A stretch of 64,000 nucleotides of DNA, taken from Halichondria panicea (Eukaryota; Porifera; Demospongiae; Suberitida; Halichondriidae). Below, in pieces: positions 40,256 to 51,129 of this stretch; the stretch's first letter is position 1, and each line of letters begins with the position of its first letter. The notes beneath the pieces are model-generated. The model was given only the letters and a program-made list of their open reading frames with translations. It did no database searches and was not told where the DNA came from. Location of the stretch: the NCBI RefSeq assembly GCF_963675165.1, contig NC_087384.1, positions 952,501 to 1,016,500 on the forward strand, read 5' to 3'. The position numbers were made by a program, and so were the translations under genes.

Positions 40256-40919
40256 TACTAAAATCTGTACTAAAATGCCTTCAGACATTCACTAAATATA
40301 TATAAAATACCCTCAGTCATTTACTGAATACCCTCGGTTATTTGTTAAATATCCTCAGTGGTTTACTAAATACCCTCAGTCTCAGTCGTTTACTAAATAC
40401 CACCAAAACATTGTGTTTTTGTCATCAATATTTTGACACAAACAGCACTCCATAGGCATACACTAGTCTCAAAAACGTAATTATTAAAAAGCGGCACCTT
40501 ATTTATAGAAGAAGTACGATATGCTAAAAACACTTGTTACCTGTTGCCAGCTCCTCGGCACACACACAAGTGACACTATGTAGCATTATCATGCTATAAT
40601 TATTGCATACTCAAGTGACAAAAGGAAGACTAGCTGATCAGAACTTATTTCACTCTTCAAATTAGGCTCAATTAATACTGCAAAACCACCAGAGGACTCC
40701 TATCAGAATCCTGCAGCCTCAAACTGATGATATTAAAATCATATTCATGACACATGCACAGGCCATGCAATTTACCACAGACTGAGTGTAATCGCACATT
40801 CATTTAAAATTTTGCAACAATATAATTGCCATTGTGATCTACAAGGTTCTTTTCACTATATATACAGTAAATTGAATCAGTTTATCAGCTCTATAGCTTG
40901 TCAAATCTCAGGCGTTAAA

Positions 40920-41442
40920 TCATTTCCACCATCCATAGTAGTGCTGGGATTCAGCAGGGATCGCTGCTTTCCCTGTGGAACAACTGGATCCAACGCAGAA
41001 TGAGCTATCTTTACCCTTGAGTTTCATGCAAACGCATTCCACTTCGTCTGTAAAATCAAAATAATTATAATTATACATAATTAACCTAATACATCTTAAG
41101 AATACGTTTATACATAGTATACAATTGATATAGCTATTCCAAATTGCACTTGCGATATATTGCATGCATGCAGTTATGTGCAGACTCACCATTATGATTA
41201 GGCAGAGTAGTACTTTTGGCAGCTTGAATCGCACTGAGCAGCTCTTGAATGCGAACATTCTGAAGCCTGGAATCCTCTTGTTGACCTAATGGTCAGTAAA
41301 ATTCATCAAGTTGTTGCTATACATATTAAAGTCTATATATATATACATGTATATACGCGTATATCATACCTGAATTAGGCATGGCTGTTACCATTGCTGC
41401 CACAGCAACCACGAGAAAAGCGACAATGACAAAACCCTTCAT
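40920..41442 (-). CDS. small secreted cysteine peptide, copy B
   Basis: Exons 41370..41442, 41190..41285, 40920..41047, 98 residues, same signal peptide, linker and C-x-C-x10-C-x4-C module as copy A. Exon 3 agrees with copy C (KDSSFCVGSSC) and exon 2 with copy A. All splice sites are GT-AG and the frame is open, so the gene looks functional. The coding-strand TATATAAG box is at 41542..41549. Function unknown. Confidence 0.8.
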
Positions 41443-42246
41443 TCTTTAAAGTCCACTCAGTTTGTTGCAGATATAGGCTCAGTTGTTCAGCTTCGATTCT
41501 AAATCAATCTGTGACTGGGTGTAGCACTGCATAAGCCTTTACTTATATACTGACAGAAAGGAGTTCCTCAAATCAGACTGACCCTATTAGTGCACAGCTC
41601 TCTTGCATGGTCACAAATGTGCATATTATCAGAACCTCCCACAAAAATAATTATGGCTTGCCCTTTAGATCTATAATTGTACCTGGAAGTAAACTGAGTG
41701 CCCACCATTATTCTTGATACTATTGGGTTGGTTTCAGACGAGACAGTTTGTCTAAGATGCATGCATGCGATTAATCTGAGCCCCACATTCAAAATTCCTG
41801 ATATAGATCTATTGGGTTCGTAATTACCGCCAATTAGCTGTGGTAACAGCATACAGCTTATTCCTGGAAGTCATTTGAGCCTCACGATCAATATTCCTGA
41901 AGCCTACTAGGATTGGCATTACTCTTGAATGTAGCTTTTAGCACTTTCCACGTATTTTCTCCCATTTTTATCTCTGCAGGGAAGGATCACAGCTAGTTTG
42001 TAGAGCCATTGTTTTGTATGATTGCATGTGTGTTATGAGATTCAACATGCATAGATATAAAAAGTGCAATGACTGGTGGCTAGGCCACGTCTTTACCCCC
42101 AAGTACTTAATTAGGGGAGCAATAGAAACGCCTTATTATTATTTACTTAGCGGTTGCATTCTGCCTAACCCTAATTAAGTATCGCACTTCCGGCACCAGA
42201 CAAGTATTACAAGACTCGCAAACCGTCACTGTTGCACGGCGAACAG

Positions 42247-42276
42247 TAGCCTCGAATCCACATGGATTCCAGGCTA
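42247..42276. mobile_element. 30-bp TAGCCTCGA-family micro-palindrome in unit B
   Basis: TAGCCTCGAATCCACATGG and its mirror, flanked by perfect 9-bp GGCGAACAG on both sides. This is the cleanest small copy in the window. Confidence 0.85.
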
Positions 42277-43062
42277 GGCGAACAGTAGACTGGTTAAACT
42301 CCCTATTAGAGACTCGTGCAACGTTTGCCACGATATTTGTGGTAGGATCAATATATACGGCCTTTACAGAACACTGTACTTGAATATAGAGCTTTGGATG
42401 TTGTTAACCCGAGGCGTGTGGGTGCTTGAAACAATGGCAACTCAAGTGGCTAGACCGCATGCGGTTACCAATCATTGATAGTGACGTAACACTAGAAAAC
42501 TCTGTGCTAAATCTATAAGTATCACGTACAGTATACTGACGTCACGAAAACCACACAGAGCTAGAGTTTGACCCCAGTCTACGTGCAACAGTGACGGCTT
42601 GCGATTCTACAAAACATTTTGCAATGTGAAAAATTGCTAGGATTGGCCGGAGGAAACACCAAAAAGCGTAGTCTCGCGAGCAGCCGTCTGCTGCAAGACT
42701 ACAAAATAACTACAAAAAGCGTAGAAACAAGAATGTGGGTTAATGTACACGACTTAATTGTGTGCTTCCACCTATAGCCTCAATCCCAGGCTGCTCTTCA
42801 AAGGCTGCTAGGTTCTACCATGCATATAACACACATCCATACATTCACGTGCAATAAATGGAACCCCATGCACACATTAATGTAGCTGCAGGTATATACA
42901 CATTATCAAGAGTATAATTATGATAGAGAAGAGAGTATCGAACGTAGGCATACATGAGATGTTTACCTTGAATCCAGAGCGGCCTGGTTCGAGGCAAATC
43001 AGATGTATGCGGAGAGTAACGTGACTCCTGTATCTGTCACAAGCTTGGAATTTTCACACTGA

Positions 43063-43132
43063 CCAATCCAAGCGTGCATGGGTGATGTAATCTATCAAGA
43101 AAGTAGATTACATCACCCACACTTGGATTGGT
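43063..43132. repeat. 70-bp palindrome
   Basis: Arms CCAATCCAAGCGTGCATGGG and TGATGTAATCT face AGATTACATCA and CCCACACTTGGATTGG over a 10-base loop. No target duplication was seen. Confidence 0.78.
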
Positions 43133-43229
43133 TGATTGACATCTTGACATTATACATACATCTATAGACCGCATGCGTACATGCATGGATTCATATTATA
43201 CATTCAGAAGGATGAGATCCAATTTCACT

Positions 43230-43880
43230 CTTTATAGATCTACAGGTGCATGGTAGCACCATTGCTAATGAAATAGGATCCAAGGCTGTGCTGGATTGTG
43301 TCCATTAACAGAAGCTTCCATTTTTAAATTACCACAAGTATAGTAAAAACATAGATTCACCCCCATATACATATGAGATCCAATTTCATTGAGCAACAAT
43401 GTTGCAATCCAACACAGTGAATCAATGCATGCAACATTGTTGCTTAATGAGTATGGGGGTGAATCCATGTTTTTNNNNNNNNNNNNNNNNNNNNNNNNNN
43501 NNNNNNNNNNNNNNNNNNNNNNNNNNNNNNNNNNNNNNNNNNNNNNNNNNNNNNNNNNNNNNNNNNNNNNNNNNNNNNNNNNNNNNNNNNNNNNNNNNNN
43601 NNNNNNNNNNNNNNNNNNNNNNNNNNNNNNNNNNNNNNNNNNNNNNNNNNNNNNNNNNNNNNNNNNNNNNNNNNCCATTAACAGAAGCTTCCATTTTACC
43701 ACATGCAAGTGTATAGTATTCTCTCACATGTATGGGGGGTGAATACTATACTTGTGGTAAAATGGAAGTACACAGCCTTGGATAATTGTCCATTAACAGA
43801 AGCTTCCATTTTACCACAAGTTATAGCCCATACATGTGAGAGAATACTATACAGTGGTTTTCCTTACCTTTGCAGGCTAT
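43230..43880. repeat. nested inverted-repeat cluster around an assembly gap
   Basis: The phrase CCATTAACAGAAGCTTCCAT followed by TTTACCACAAG occurs at 43301, 43677 and 43790, with its reverse at 43745. It is combined with ATGAGATCCAATTTCATTGA and AACAATGTTGCAATCCAACA, which form a hairpin across 43380-43445. The gap at 43475..43674 lies inside this foldback region and is probably caused by it. Confidence 0.8.
43475..43674. other. assembly gap (200 N)
   Basis: Exactly 200 N within a cluster of inverted repeats; true length unknown. Confidence 0.98.
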
Positions 43881-44515
43881 ACTGCAAGAGCACTGCAACC
43901 ACAATGTAGTAAATATAGTATTTTGGTTGGCTTCTGTTATGATTGTTAGTAACAAGCCAACAAAATTACTTGCTATGGCCTGCAAAATGCAAACTGTAAC
44001 TGGTTTTAATTTGGCAATTTCAAAACTGCCAAATTAGTGGACCTAATTGCTGTAGTAGCCTAAGACGTCAAATTAAAAATCGGCAAATTCTAATAGCTCA
44101 CTCGCCAAATAATTATAATAGCCGCTAAATGTTCCAGGTGTCTCATATTTTGTCTGACTGAAGTGATGGTAGCTCTGATGGTAGCTCAGCTAACTTGTTG
44201 CTTGGTTCATTGTGGCAAAATGATATGAGCTAAAACTTGTATGTATAGCTATAGGGAGCGGAGGGCCTGTATTTACTAGGCTCAAAATTGGATATTTCTG
44301 AAAGCAGCTTGTTGACCTCAAGCATTATATAGAAGGAGTGCTGTGAAAGTAGAGTAGTAACCCCTTGAGTTGTGTGAAAAGTCTGCAATAGCCAGTATTT
44401 TACCCATCATTGATTTTTGTGATGTGTGGGTGGACTAAAATAACACAGACAGGTAATCACTACATTGTGGTTGCAGTGCTCTCTTGGAGTATAGCCTGCA
44501 AAGGTATGAAAACCA
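43881..44515. other. non-coding stretch, no gene seen
   Basis: About 630 bp of AT-rich DNA between two copies of the AGCTTCCATTTTACCAC hairpin family. The phrase GCCTGCAAARGTATGAAAACCACTGTA near 44490 mirrors 43855-43880, so the whole stretch between may be the inside of one larger inverted repeat. Confidence 0.5.
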
Positions 44516-44518
44516 CTG

Positions 44519-44620
44519 TACTTGTGGTAAAATGGAAGCTTCTGTTAATGGACAATCCAAGGCTTGTAGTACACAGCCTTGGATTGTCCATTAACAGAAG
44601 CTTCTATTTTACCACTAGTG
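44519..44620. mobile_element. perfect-arm hairpin of the AGCTTCCATTTTACCAC family
   Basis: Arms TGGTAAAATGGAAGCTTCTG, TTAATGGACAATCCAAGGCT and the mirrored AGCCTTGGATTGTCCATTAA, CAGAAGCTTCTATTTTACCA, with a 10-base loop TGTAGTACAC. The arms are about 43 bp with one mismatch. Confidence 0.85.
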
Positions 44621-45159
44621 TTCAAGCTGGCGCTGTGCTAATGCCTCTCGCCATGTTTTTGCTTTCGCTTAAAAGTATTAGAGTGTTATATTAGTATTAA
44701 AGTTAGCTTATCTATATAAAGTCACTGAGAAGAAAAGACTTATTTACATGCATCTATTGTTGTATTATGTGGCTTACCAGGATCTCAAGAAAGAAGAAAA
44801 TTGATTCTTCCAGGATCTGTAGTTCAGTGTATATAATATCTAAGAAGAAAAGACCTGTGTACATGCATATTGTTATCTATGTTTTGTGGCTTATATACCA
44901 GGCCCTTAAGACAAAGATGATTCTGCCAGGAGGATCTTGGGATATTATTTTCTCACACATGGGGAATGAGCGCGCATGCGCATTACATCCACAGGAATAA
45001 TTAAAGGGTGTGTCCAAAGAGATCAATTTCACAAATGGCTACTGCTAGCTAGCTAGCTGTTTTAAAAGATATTTTCTGAGTATTGTAGCTAACAAAAAGC
45101 TAGCGCTTTAGTGCAAGGCTAACTCATATGTTGAATAGAAAGTTTGTGCGGACAGATGA

Positions 45160-45425
45160 TGCTATGAAAGATTCTGAAGAGACTGCAACAGCCTTCAATG
45201 TGAGTCAAACTAGCCATAACTCGAGAAAGAAGCTTTAGTTTGCTAATCCACGAATCAAAATCCAAGAGAACGTGGCTAGAAGCCTATAGAAGCTGTTAGT
45301 TTTCGTTACATTGCAACCGTTGAGCAGTTATAGCTCCACACACACACAGACAGACAGACAGACAGACAGACACACACAGTCAGCTTTACCGTATCCCTCG
45401 TGCGGCTACGCCTCGAGGCATAACA
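45160..45425 (-). repeat. dispersed repeat with CAGA microsatellite (copy 1)
   Basis: Minus-strand copy of the repeat at 51938..52200: head TTATGCCTCG...GGATACGG, then a GTCT/GT microsatellite, then a body with AGCTTCTATAGGCTTCTAGCC, TTGGATTTTGATTCGTGGAT and TCTCGAGTTATGGCTAGTTT. The two copies are in opposite orientation and about 75-80 percent alike by eye. The layout (fixed head, internal simple repeat, unique body) could be a SINE, but no A/B box was found. Confidence 0.6.
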
Positions 45426-45535
45426 AGTATAGTATTCACACCCATACATGTGAGATCCAATTTCATTGTACAGATGGTAGCAACAATGTTGCATTGATAT
45501 ATACACCAAGCATCCCATGGCAGTTGCCCCCCAGT

Positions 45536-45660
45536 CTGAAAACTAAGGGGGGTAAGCAGTCATTCCGCGAACATTGTGCAACGAAATGCTTTTAGAGGCC
45601 ATTCCACGAAATTTCGAGGCACTATGTTCACGGAATGACTGCTTATCGGAAGCCACGCCT
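45536..45660. mobile_element. foldback element
   Basis: Arms TAAGCAGTCATTCCGCGAAC and GTTCACGGAATGACTGCTTA enclose about 60 bp with a second weaker inversion (ACGAAATGC / ACGAAATTTCG). Confidence 0.72.
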
Positions 45661-45699
45661 TTAAATCTTTGCACATTATAGCAGATAATTCTAATTAAA

Positions 45700-46260
45700 G
45701 AACAATTTTCGTGTAGGATTGCTAACCCACGAAATCCGTGAAAATAAAGCCCCTCAAAAATTTCGCGCTATACGGTATACTATATTTCCCACCTTGTATA
45801 AGTTTTATGATGGAATCTTCATGGGATCAAAAGATATGGACTTTTCAATATACCAGTTGGTGCAGTTATTGACATGCCTGTGGGTTTCCATAACCAATTT
45901 TTTTTTAACAATATTATTTGGCAATTGCCAGGATACAAGCTCTCAGAATAGCTAGCAAAAAGCTAATAAAGCAATCCTAAATTCTTCTGTGTGTTATTAC
46001 CTCATGCACCCTACTCTGAAATTTCGGGAGAATTCTGAGAAGTCACCCGTTAGGGAATGTTGAATTCGTATGGAATAACCCACAGGCATGTCAATAACTG
46101 CACCATGCAACTGGTATATTGAAAAGTCCGTAAGCTTATCTTCTGATCCCATGAAGATTCCATCATAAAACTTATACAAGGTGGGCATGTATACCGTACA
46201 GCGCGAAATTATCGAGGAGCTTAATTTTCACGGATAGGAGACAATCTCCTCACAAAAATC
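45700..46260. mobile_element. large foldback element, arms about 180-190 bp
   Basis: Left arm about 45705..45895 and right arm about 46065..46250 are inverted copies; landmarks are AATTTCGCGCTATACGGTAT, CCACCTTGTATAAGTTTTAT, GATGGAATCTTCATGGGATC and TTGACATGCCTGTGGGTT. The spacer of about 170 bp is unrelated and non-coding. Confidence 0.82.
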
Positions 46261-46844
46261 ATCTAAATAGACAATAATTGTGTTGATCCTTTTCACTTCA
46301 ACTTGCATTCTTTACTATACTCACTGACTGTGCATGCAAAACGTCATCAATTGCGAGTCGCACACAGAGTTCAACACTCTTCTCTTCAATACTCTTGGTA
46401 TTGTACATAAACCTGTAAAAAAAATTAATGTTGACAGATACTGCTCAAAGGATACACTCACTCTATACTATTCTGACATGTAACATTGGTGGTCTGAGGT
46501 CTGACAGTATATCAACTAAAGGGCATCATCTGAGTTATGCTCTCGCCCACTTTCTTGTTTCTACGCTTTTTGGTGTTTCCTCCGGCTAATCCTAGCAATT
46601 TTTCACATTGCAAATGTTTTGTAGACTCGCCGTCACTATCAATGATCTTGTGGTAACCGCATGCGGTCTAGCCACTTGAGTTGCCATTGTTTCAAGCACC
46701 CACACGCCTCGGGTTAACAACATCCAAAGCTCTATATTCAAGTACAGTGTTCTGTAAAGGGCGTATATATTGATCCTACCACAAATATCTTGGTAAACGT
46801 TGCACGAGTCTCTATACACGGAGTTTAACCAGTCTACTGTTCGC

Positions 46845-46874
46845 CTAGCCTTGAATCCATGTGGATTCGAGGCT
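46845..46874. mobile_element. 30-bp TAGCCTCGA-family micro-palindrome in unit C
   Basis: TAGCCTTGAATCCATGTGG with its mirror ending CGAGGCTA, between CTGTTCGCC and CTGTTCGCC. Same insertion as in units A and B, read on the other strand. Confidence 0.82.
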
Positions 46875-47564
46875 ACTGTTCGCCGTGCAACAGTGACGGT
46901 TTGCGAGTCTTGTAATACTTGTCTGGTGCCGGAAGTGCGATACTTAATTATAGGGTTAGGCAGAATGCAACCCCGCTAAGTAAATAATAATAAGGCGTTT
47001 CTATTGCTCCCCTAATTAAGTACTTGGGGGTAAAGACGTGGCCTAGCCACCAGTCATTGCACTTTTTATATCTATGCATGTTGAATCTCATAACACACAT
47101 GCAATCATACAAAACAATGGCTCTACAAACTAGCTGTGATCCTTCCCTGCAGAGATAAAAATGGGAGAAAATACGTGGAAAGTGCTAAAAGCTACATTCA
47201 AGAGTAATGCCAATCCTAGTAGGCTTCAGGAATATTGATCGTGAGGCTCAAATGACTTCCAGGAATAAGCTGTATGCTGTTACCACAGCTAATTGGCGGT
47301 AATTACGAACCCAATAGATCTATATCAGGAATTTTGAATGTGGGCTCAGATTAATCGCATGCATGCATCTTAGACAAATTGTCTCGTATGAAACCAACCC
47401 AATAGTATCAAGAATAATGGTGGGCACTCAGTTTACTTCCAGGTATAATTATAGATCTAAAGGGCAAGCCATAAGGAGGTTCTGATAATATGCACATTTG
47501 TGACCATGCAAGAGAGCTGTGCACTAATAGGGACAGTCTGGTTTGAGGAACCCCTTTCTGTCAG

Positions 47565-47572
47565 TATATAAG
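47565..47572 (+). promoter_or_regulatory. TATA box of peptide gene C
   Basis: TATATAAG about 90 bp before the ATG; transcription would begin about 30 bp on, near the CACCCAGTCACAG stretch. Same arrangement in copies A and B. Confidence 0.7.
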
Positions 47573-47661
47573 TAAAGGCTCATGCAGTGCTACACCCAGT
47601 CACAGAATCGAAGCTGAACAACTGATCCTATATCTGCAACAAACTGAGTGGACTTTAAAGA

Positions 47662-48202
47662 ATGAAGGGTTTTGTCATTGTCGCTTTTCTCGTGGTTGCT
47701 GTGGCAGCAATGGTAACAGCCATGCCTAATTCAGGTATGATATACGCATATAATTATACATGTATATAATTATAATTATATATATATAGACTTTAATATA
47801 TATGTATAGCAACAACTTGATGAATTTTACTGACCATTAGGTAAACAAGAGGATTCCAGGCTTCAGAATGTTCGCATTCAAGAGCTGCTCAGTGCGATTC
47901 AAGCTGCCAAAACTACTACTCTGCCTAATCATAATGGTGAGTCTGCACATAACTGCATGCATGCAATATATCGCAAGTGCAATTTGGAATAGCTATATCA
48001 ATTGTATACTATGTATAAGCGTATTCTTAAGATGTATTAGGTTAATTATGTATATAATTATTTTGATTTTGCAGACGAAGTGGAATGCGTTTGCATGAAA
48101 CTCAAGGGTAAAGATAGCTCATTCTGCGTTGGATCCAGTTGTTCCACAGGGAAAGCAGCGATCCCTGCTGAATCCCAGCACTACTATGGATGGTGGAAAT
48201 GA
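47662..48202 (+). CDS. small secreted cysteine peptide, copy C
   Basis: Exons 47662..47734, 47841..47936, 48075..48202, 98 residues, open and with GT-AG introns in phase 1. Signal peptide of about 20 residues, linker beginning KQEDSRLQNV, then ECVC, FCVGSSC and the aromatic tail YYGWWK. Differences from A and B are single residues (K for Q, KT for KS). With four cysteines it would make two disulfides in the mature peptide of about 78 residues. No paired tribasic cleavage site was found between linker and module. Family not recognised. Confidence 0.8.
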
Positions 48203-48689
48203 TTTAACGCCTGAGATTTGACAAGCTATAGAGCTGATAAACTGATTCAATTATATAGCGAAAAGAACCTTGTAGATCCCCACAATGGTAATTATATTGT
48301 TGCAAAATTTTAAATGAATGTACGATTACACTCAGTCTGTGGTAAATTGCATGGCCTGTGCATGTGTCATGAATATGATTTTAATATCATCAGTTTGAGG
48401 CTGCAGGATTCTGATAGGAGTCCTCTGGTGGTTTTGCAGTATTAATTGAGCCTAATTTGATGAGTGAAATAAGTTCTGATCAGCTAGTCTTCCTTTCGTC
48501 ACTTGAGTATGCAATAATTATAGCATGATAATGCTACATAGTGTCACTTGTGTGTGTGCCGAGGAGCTGGCAACAGGTAACAAGTGTTTTTAGCATACCG
48601 TACTGCTTCTAAATAAGGTGCCGCTTTTTTACGTTTTTGAGACTAGCGTATGCCTATGGAGTGCTGTTTGTGTCAAAATATTGATGACA

Positions 48690-48840
48690 AAAACACAAGG
48701 TTTTGATGGTATTTAGTAAACGACTGAGACTGAGGGTATTTAGTAAACCACTGAGGATATTTAGCAAATGACTGAGGGTATTCAGTAAATGACTGAGAGT
48801 GTTTTATATATATTTAGTGAATGACTGAGGTTATTTAGTG
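48690..48840. repeat. tandem repeat, GTATTTAGTAAACGACTGAG units
   Basis: About six imperfect 20-21 bp units; the reverse complement of the arrays at 40270-40410 and 50617-50860. Confidence 0.82.
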
Positions 48841-49177
48841 AATATAGAATAATCAAATACTAGATCTATATATAAATATATAATACAGCTCCTTTGAGTG
48901 CATTGCATTGCAGATGAGACAGCTGCAATCACGAAGATGATGCACGGAATAATTATGATGCAGCACTGCATCTGGGCACAGCAGAGCTCTAGCTATAGTT
49001 ACAGAATTCTATAGAAGAAGTCACTCTTCACCTCACTTTACAGAGAAAGCATGACACGTGCGTATGTGCACAACCTCGTGCTCATGCACACCTCCCTAAT
49101 ACCAGGAGCAGATTACTGTAATCTGTAGTCTGCAGTCATTACCAGTTGTTTACTACTCCTTTGCTAAATACCCTCAG
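48841..49177. other. non-coding stretch between unit C and the hAT element
   Basis: About 340 bp; no gene or repeat recognised apart from a closing TTTGCTAAATACCCTCAG unit at its right end, into which the hAT element is inserted. Confidence 0.5.
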
Positions 49178-50616
49178 CAGAGGCGGATCTAGACATTAGA
49201 AAAGGGTGGTTCCTAAAAGCAATTGGTAAAAGGATAACGAGCCTGAAGGGTGAGAGTTAAGCCGCGCGCAGCGCGAAAAATTGACCACGCCCACTTCCGG
49301 TGTAACCTCCGCCCATTTCCTGTCACCTGAGTGCTAGGCCAAGGGGCTAGGGAGGTCTATTATAGTACCGTAGTAGATGTAACATTATGTCTAGATAGCT
49401 ATGGCTCCAGTGCAGTGATAGTAAGATCAAGAAGTTAAGTAAGTGTGTGAGTGAGTAAATGAGTAATTTTTATACAAGAGCTTAGAGTATTTAATAATTG
49501 ATTGTAAAAAACACATATAAAGACATTCAATCATCAGGTAGCATAAAAGGGAGTTTCATTCTCCTTGGGTGTAGCTGGCTGTATGATACTACTAGTTTTT
49601 TTATATTTTCTGCAGACAAAAGCTGGTTGCATCGGTGGTACCCAGTCTTGCAATGAACCGTTGCCGTCTTTGTCCAATATCGAAATGGAGTCAAAACAAA
49701 TCTACCAAGCGTTTGACCACCAACCTGATATGGTGAGAAAAGTACACAGGCACGACAATACACTCCATCAGAACATTGACTGTAATGCATCCACGGGTAT
49801 GATCTCAGCCATTCTGGTTTGAACCGACGAAAATTGCTTGAAGGACATGGTCTGGTGCGTGGATAGCTCTCTGGATCAGTATTGGGATTGGTAGTCAAGA
49901 TTCGATACTTGTGATCTCTTGTTAAACTCTTAATATCTACCCCTGAGTTAAGGAGTTTCCCAATGTCGCAATCATCACTTGAGGTAGCACCACCTAAGCC
50001 ACACCGGATAACGCAGTCACCCTCCTCCATATCAAGTTCACTGTCTGAATCTTCAGTGTCACTGGGGACGTCAGTAGGGGGAGACGAGTCAGCAGGGCTG
50101 ACAATAGCATCCTGTGACTCCTATGACTCTGAACCTACAATTGAAGTTGTTTTTATTTATAAGTTTTGTTGTTTATTTATCATAATTTATATGATTTGGA
50201 TTTTTATTTATGTGAAACCGTACCTGCTTTACTCTTTTTGGCACTTGACTTGGTCTCTTCCTGTTACTCATTGTTGTATAATAAGTTGAACATAATTACC
50301 ACAATCAAAGCTGCATGACCACTGGACACACATGCATGGATGTGGGTTTATCTCCATCTTGTATCCAATTAATTACTGCTTACTATGCAGTTTTTGCAAC
50401 GCGATCAGTTGAGAAAGAGTAAAGAAGCTGCCACTGCTTTTAGCTAAGTTCTGTTCCTTCTAGAGTGGACTACATGCAGGTATTGACATTACTACATAAG
50501 TAGAATAGGTAAAACATGACTGTAAATGACTGTAGATTGCTAAAAATCAATTTTAATATTTTGAGCAAAAGGGGGGTTCCTTTGCTCCCTTGGATCTCCC
50601 CCTGGATCCGTCTCTG
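49178..50616. mobile_element. internally deleted hAT-type DNA transposon
   Basis: Ends CAGAGGCGGATCTAG and CTGGATCCGTCTCTG are inverted repeats of the hAT type. The element interrupts a TTTGCTAAATACCCTCAG tandem array; CTCAG stands on both sides, so a 5-bp duplication is possible (8 bp would be usual for hAT). It encodes only the N-terminal part of a transposase on the minus strand, so it cannot move by itself. Confidence 0.75.
49527..50271 (-). CDS. truncated hAT-family transposase, TTF-type zinc finger part
   Basis: Exon 50224..50271 (MSNRKRPSQVPKRVKQ) and exon 49527..50120, about 213 residues if the acceptor before GAGTCACAGG is used. An acidic stretch (SDTEDSDSELD) is followed by FRRFKPEWLRSYPWMHYS, DGVYCRACVLFS and GGQTLGRFV, the TTF-type zinc finger seen in ZMYM1-like hAT transposases. 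The frame stops after FMLPDD, and the RNase-H-like catalytic domain and hAT dimerisation domain are missing from the element, so no active transposase is made. The first exon and splice choice are less certain than the second. Confidence 0.72.
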
Positions 50617-50860
50617 CTCAGTCATTTACTGAATACTCGTTTACTAAATACCTTCAGTCGTTTGCTAAATACCCTCAGTCATTTACTGAATACTCGTTTA
50701 CTAAATACCTTCAGTCGTTTGCTAAATACCCTCAGTCATTTACTGAATACTCGTTTACTAAATACCTTCAGTCGTTTGCTAAATACCCTCAGTCATTTAC
50801 TGAATACCCTCAGCCATTTGCTAAATATCCTCATGCAGTTGTACTAAATACCCTCAGTTG
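50617..50860. repeat. tandem repeat, CTCAGTCATTTACTGAATAC and relatives
   Basis: Higher-order array: blocks of about 66 bp made of three related 20-22 bp units (ending GAATACT, AAATACCTT, AAATACCC), three times over, then looser units. Same family as at 40270 and 48690. Confidence 0.9.
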
Positions 50861-51129
50861 TATGGCGCCATATTAGTGCCATAATTCAAGGGGGGTATAC
50901 TTTTTTCATTAGGGGGTATACTTTTTTTATTAGGGGGTATATGACATTGATTAGGATATGCATTCCGCTAGAGCACACGGAAATGCTGCAAGAGTCCCCA
51001 GACTACCCCAAGCTATTAGGTCTGGCCCCGAGACTAAGCATTAACAAACAGTTGACCCAGGAAAATATTTGGTGATTTTCCCCCTTATCAAAATTTCTGG
51101 ATCTGTCCCTGGGGGGGGGGGGGTGAGGT
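50861..51129. other. non-coding stretch
   Basis: About 270 bp with a TTTTTTCATTAGGGGGTATA direct repeat (50890-50940) and a hAT-type end phrase TTCTGGATCTGTCCCTGGGG near 51095. No gene seen. Confidence 0.5.

Larger units (their letters stand above)
40260..42690 (-). repeat. peptide-gene duplication unit B
   Basis: Same orientation as unit A but longer at both ends: it also has the TACTAAATACCCTCAGTC tandem repeat on one side (40270-40410) and ACACCAAAAAGCGTAG on the other, both of which unit C shares. B and C are therefore closer to each other in extent and form a large inverted repeat around 42.7-46.6 kb. Confidence 0.88.
46559..48840 (+). repeat. peptide-gene duplication unit C (inverted)
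   Basis: Inverted relative to units A and B. It has the full extent of unit B, including the CTTTTTGGTGTTTCCTCCGG end and the TTTAGTAAACCACTGAGG tandem repeat end. The 30-bp micro-palindrome is at 46845..46874. Confidence 0.88.

Noticed and set aside
42778-42813. Another TAGCCTCGA-family micro-palindrome
   Set aside because: TAGCCTCAATCCCAGGC is present, but the second arm is a weak match and the flanks give no clear 9-bp duplication.
36155-48840. Peptide genes are toxins
   Set aside because: Signal peptide and cysteine spacing alone do not show toxicity; no known toxin fold or processing site was recognised, so only secreted peptide is claimed.
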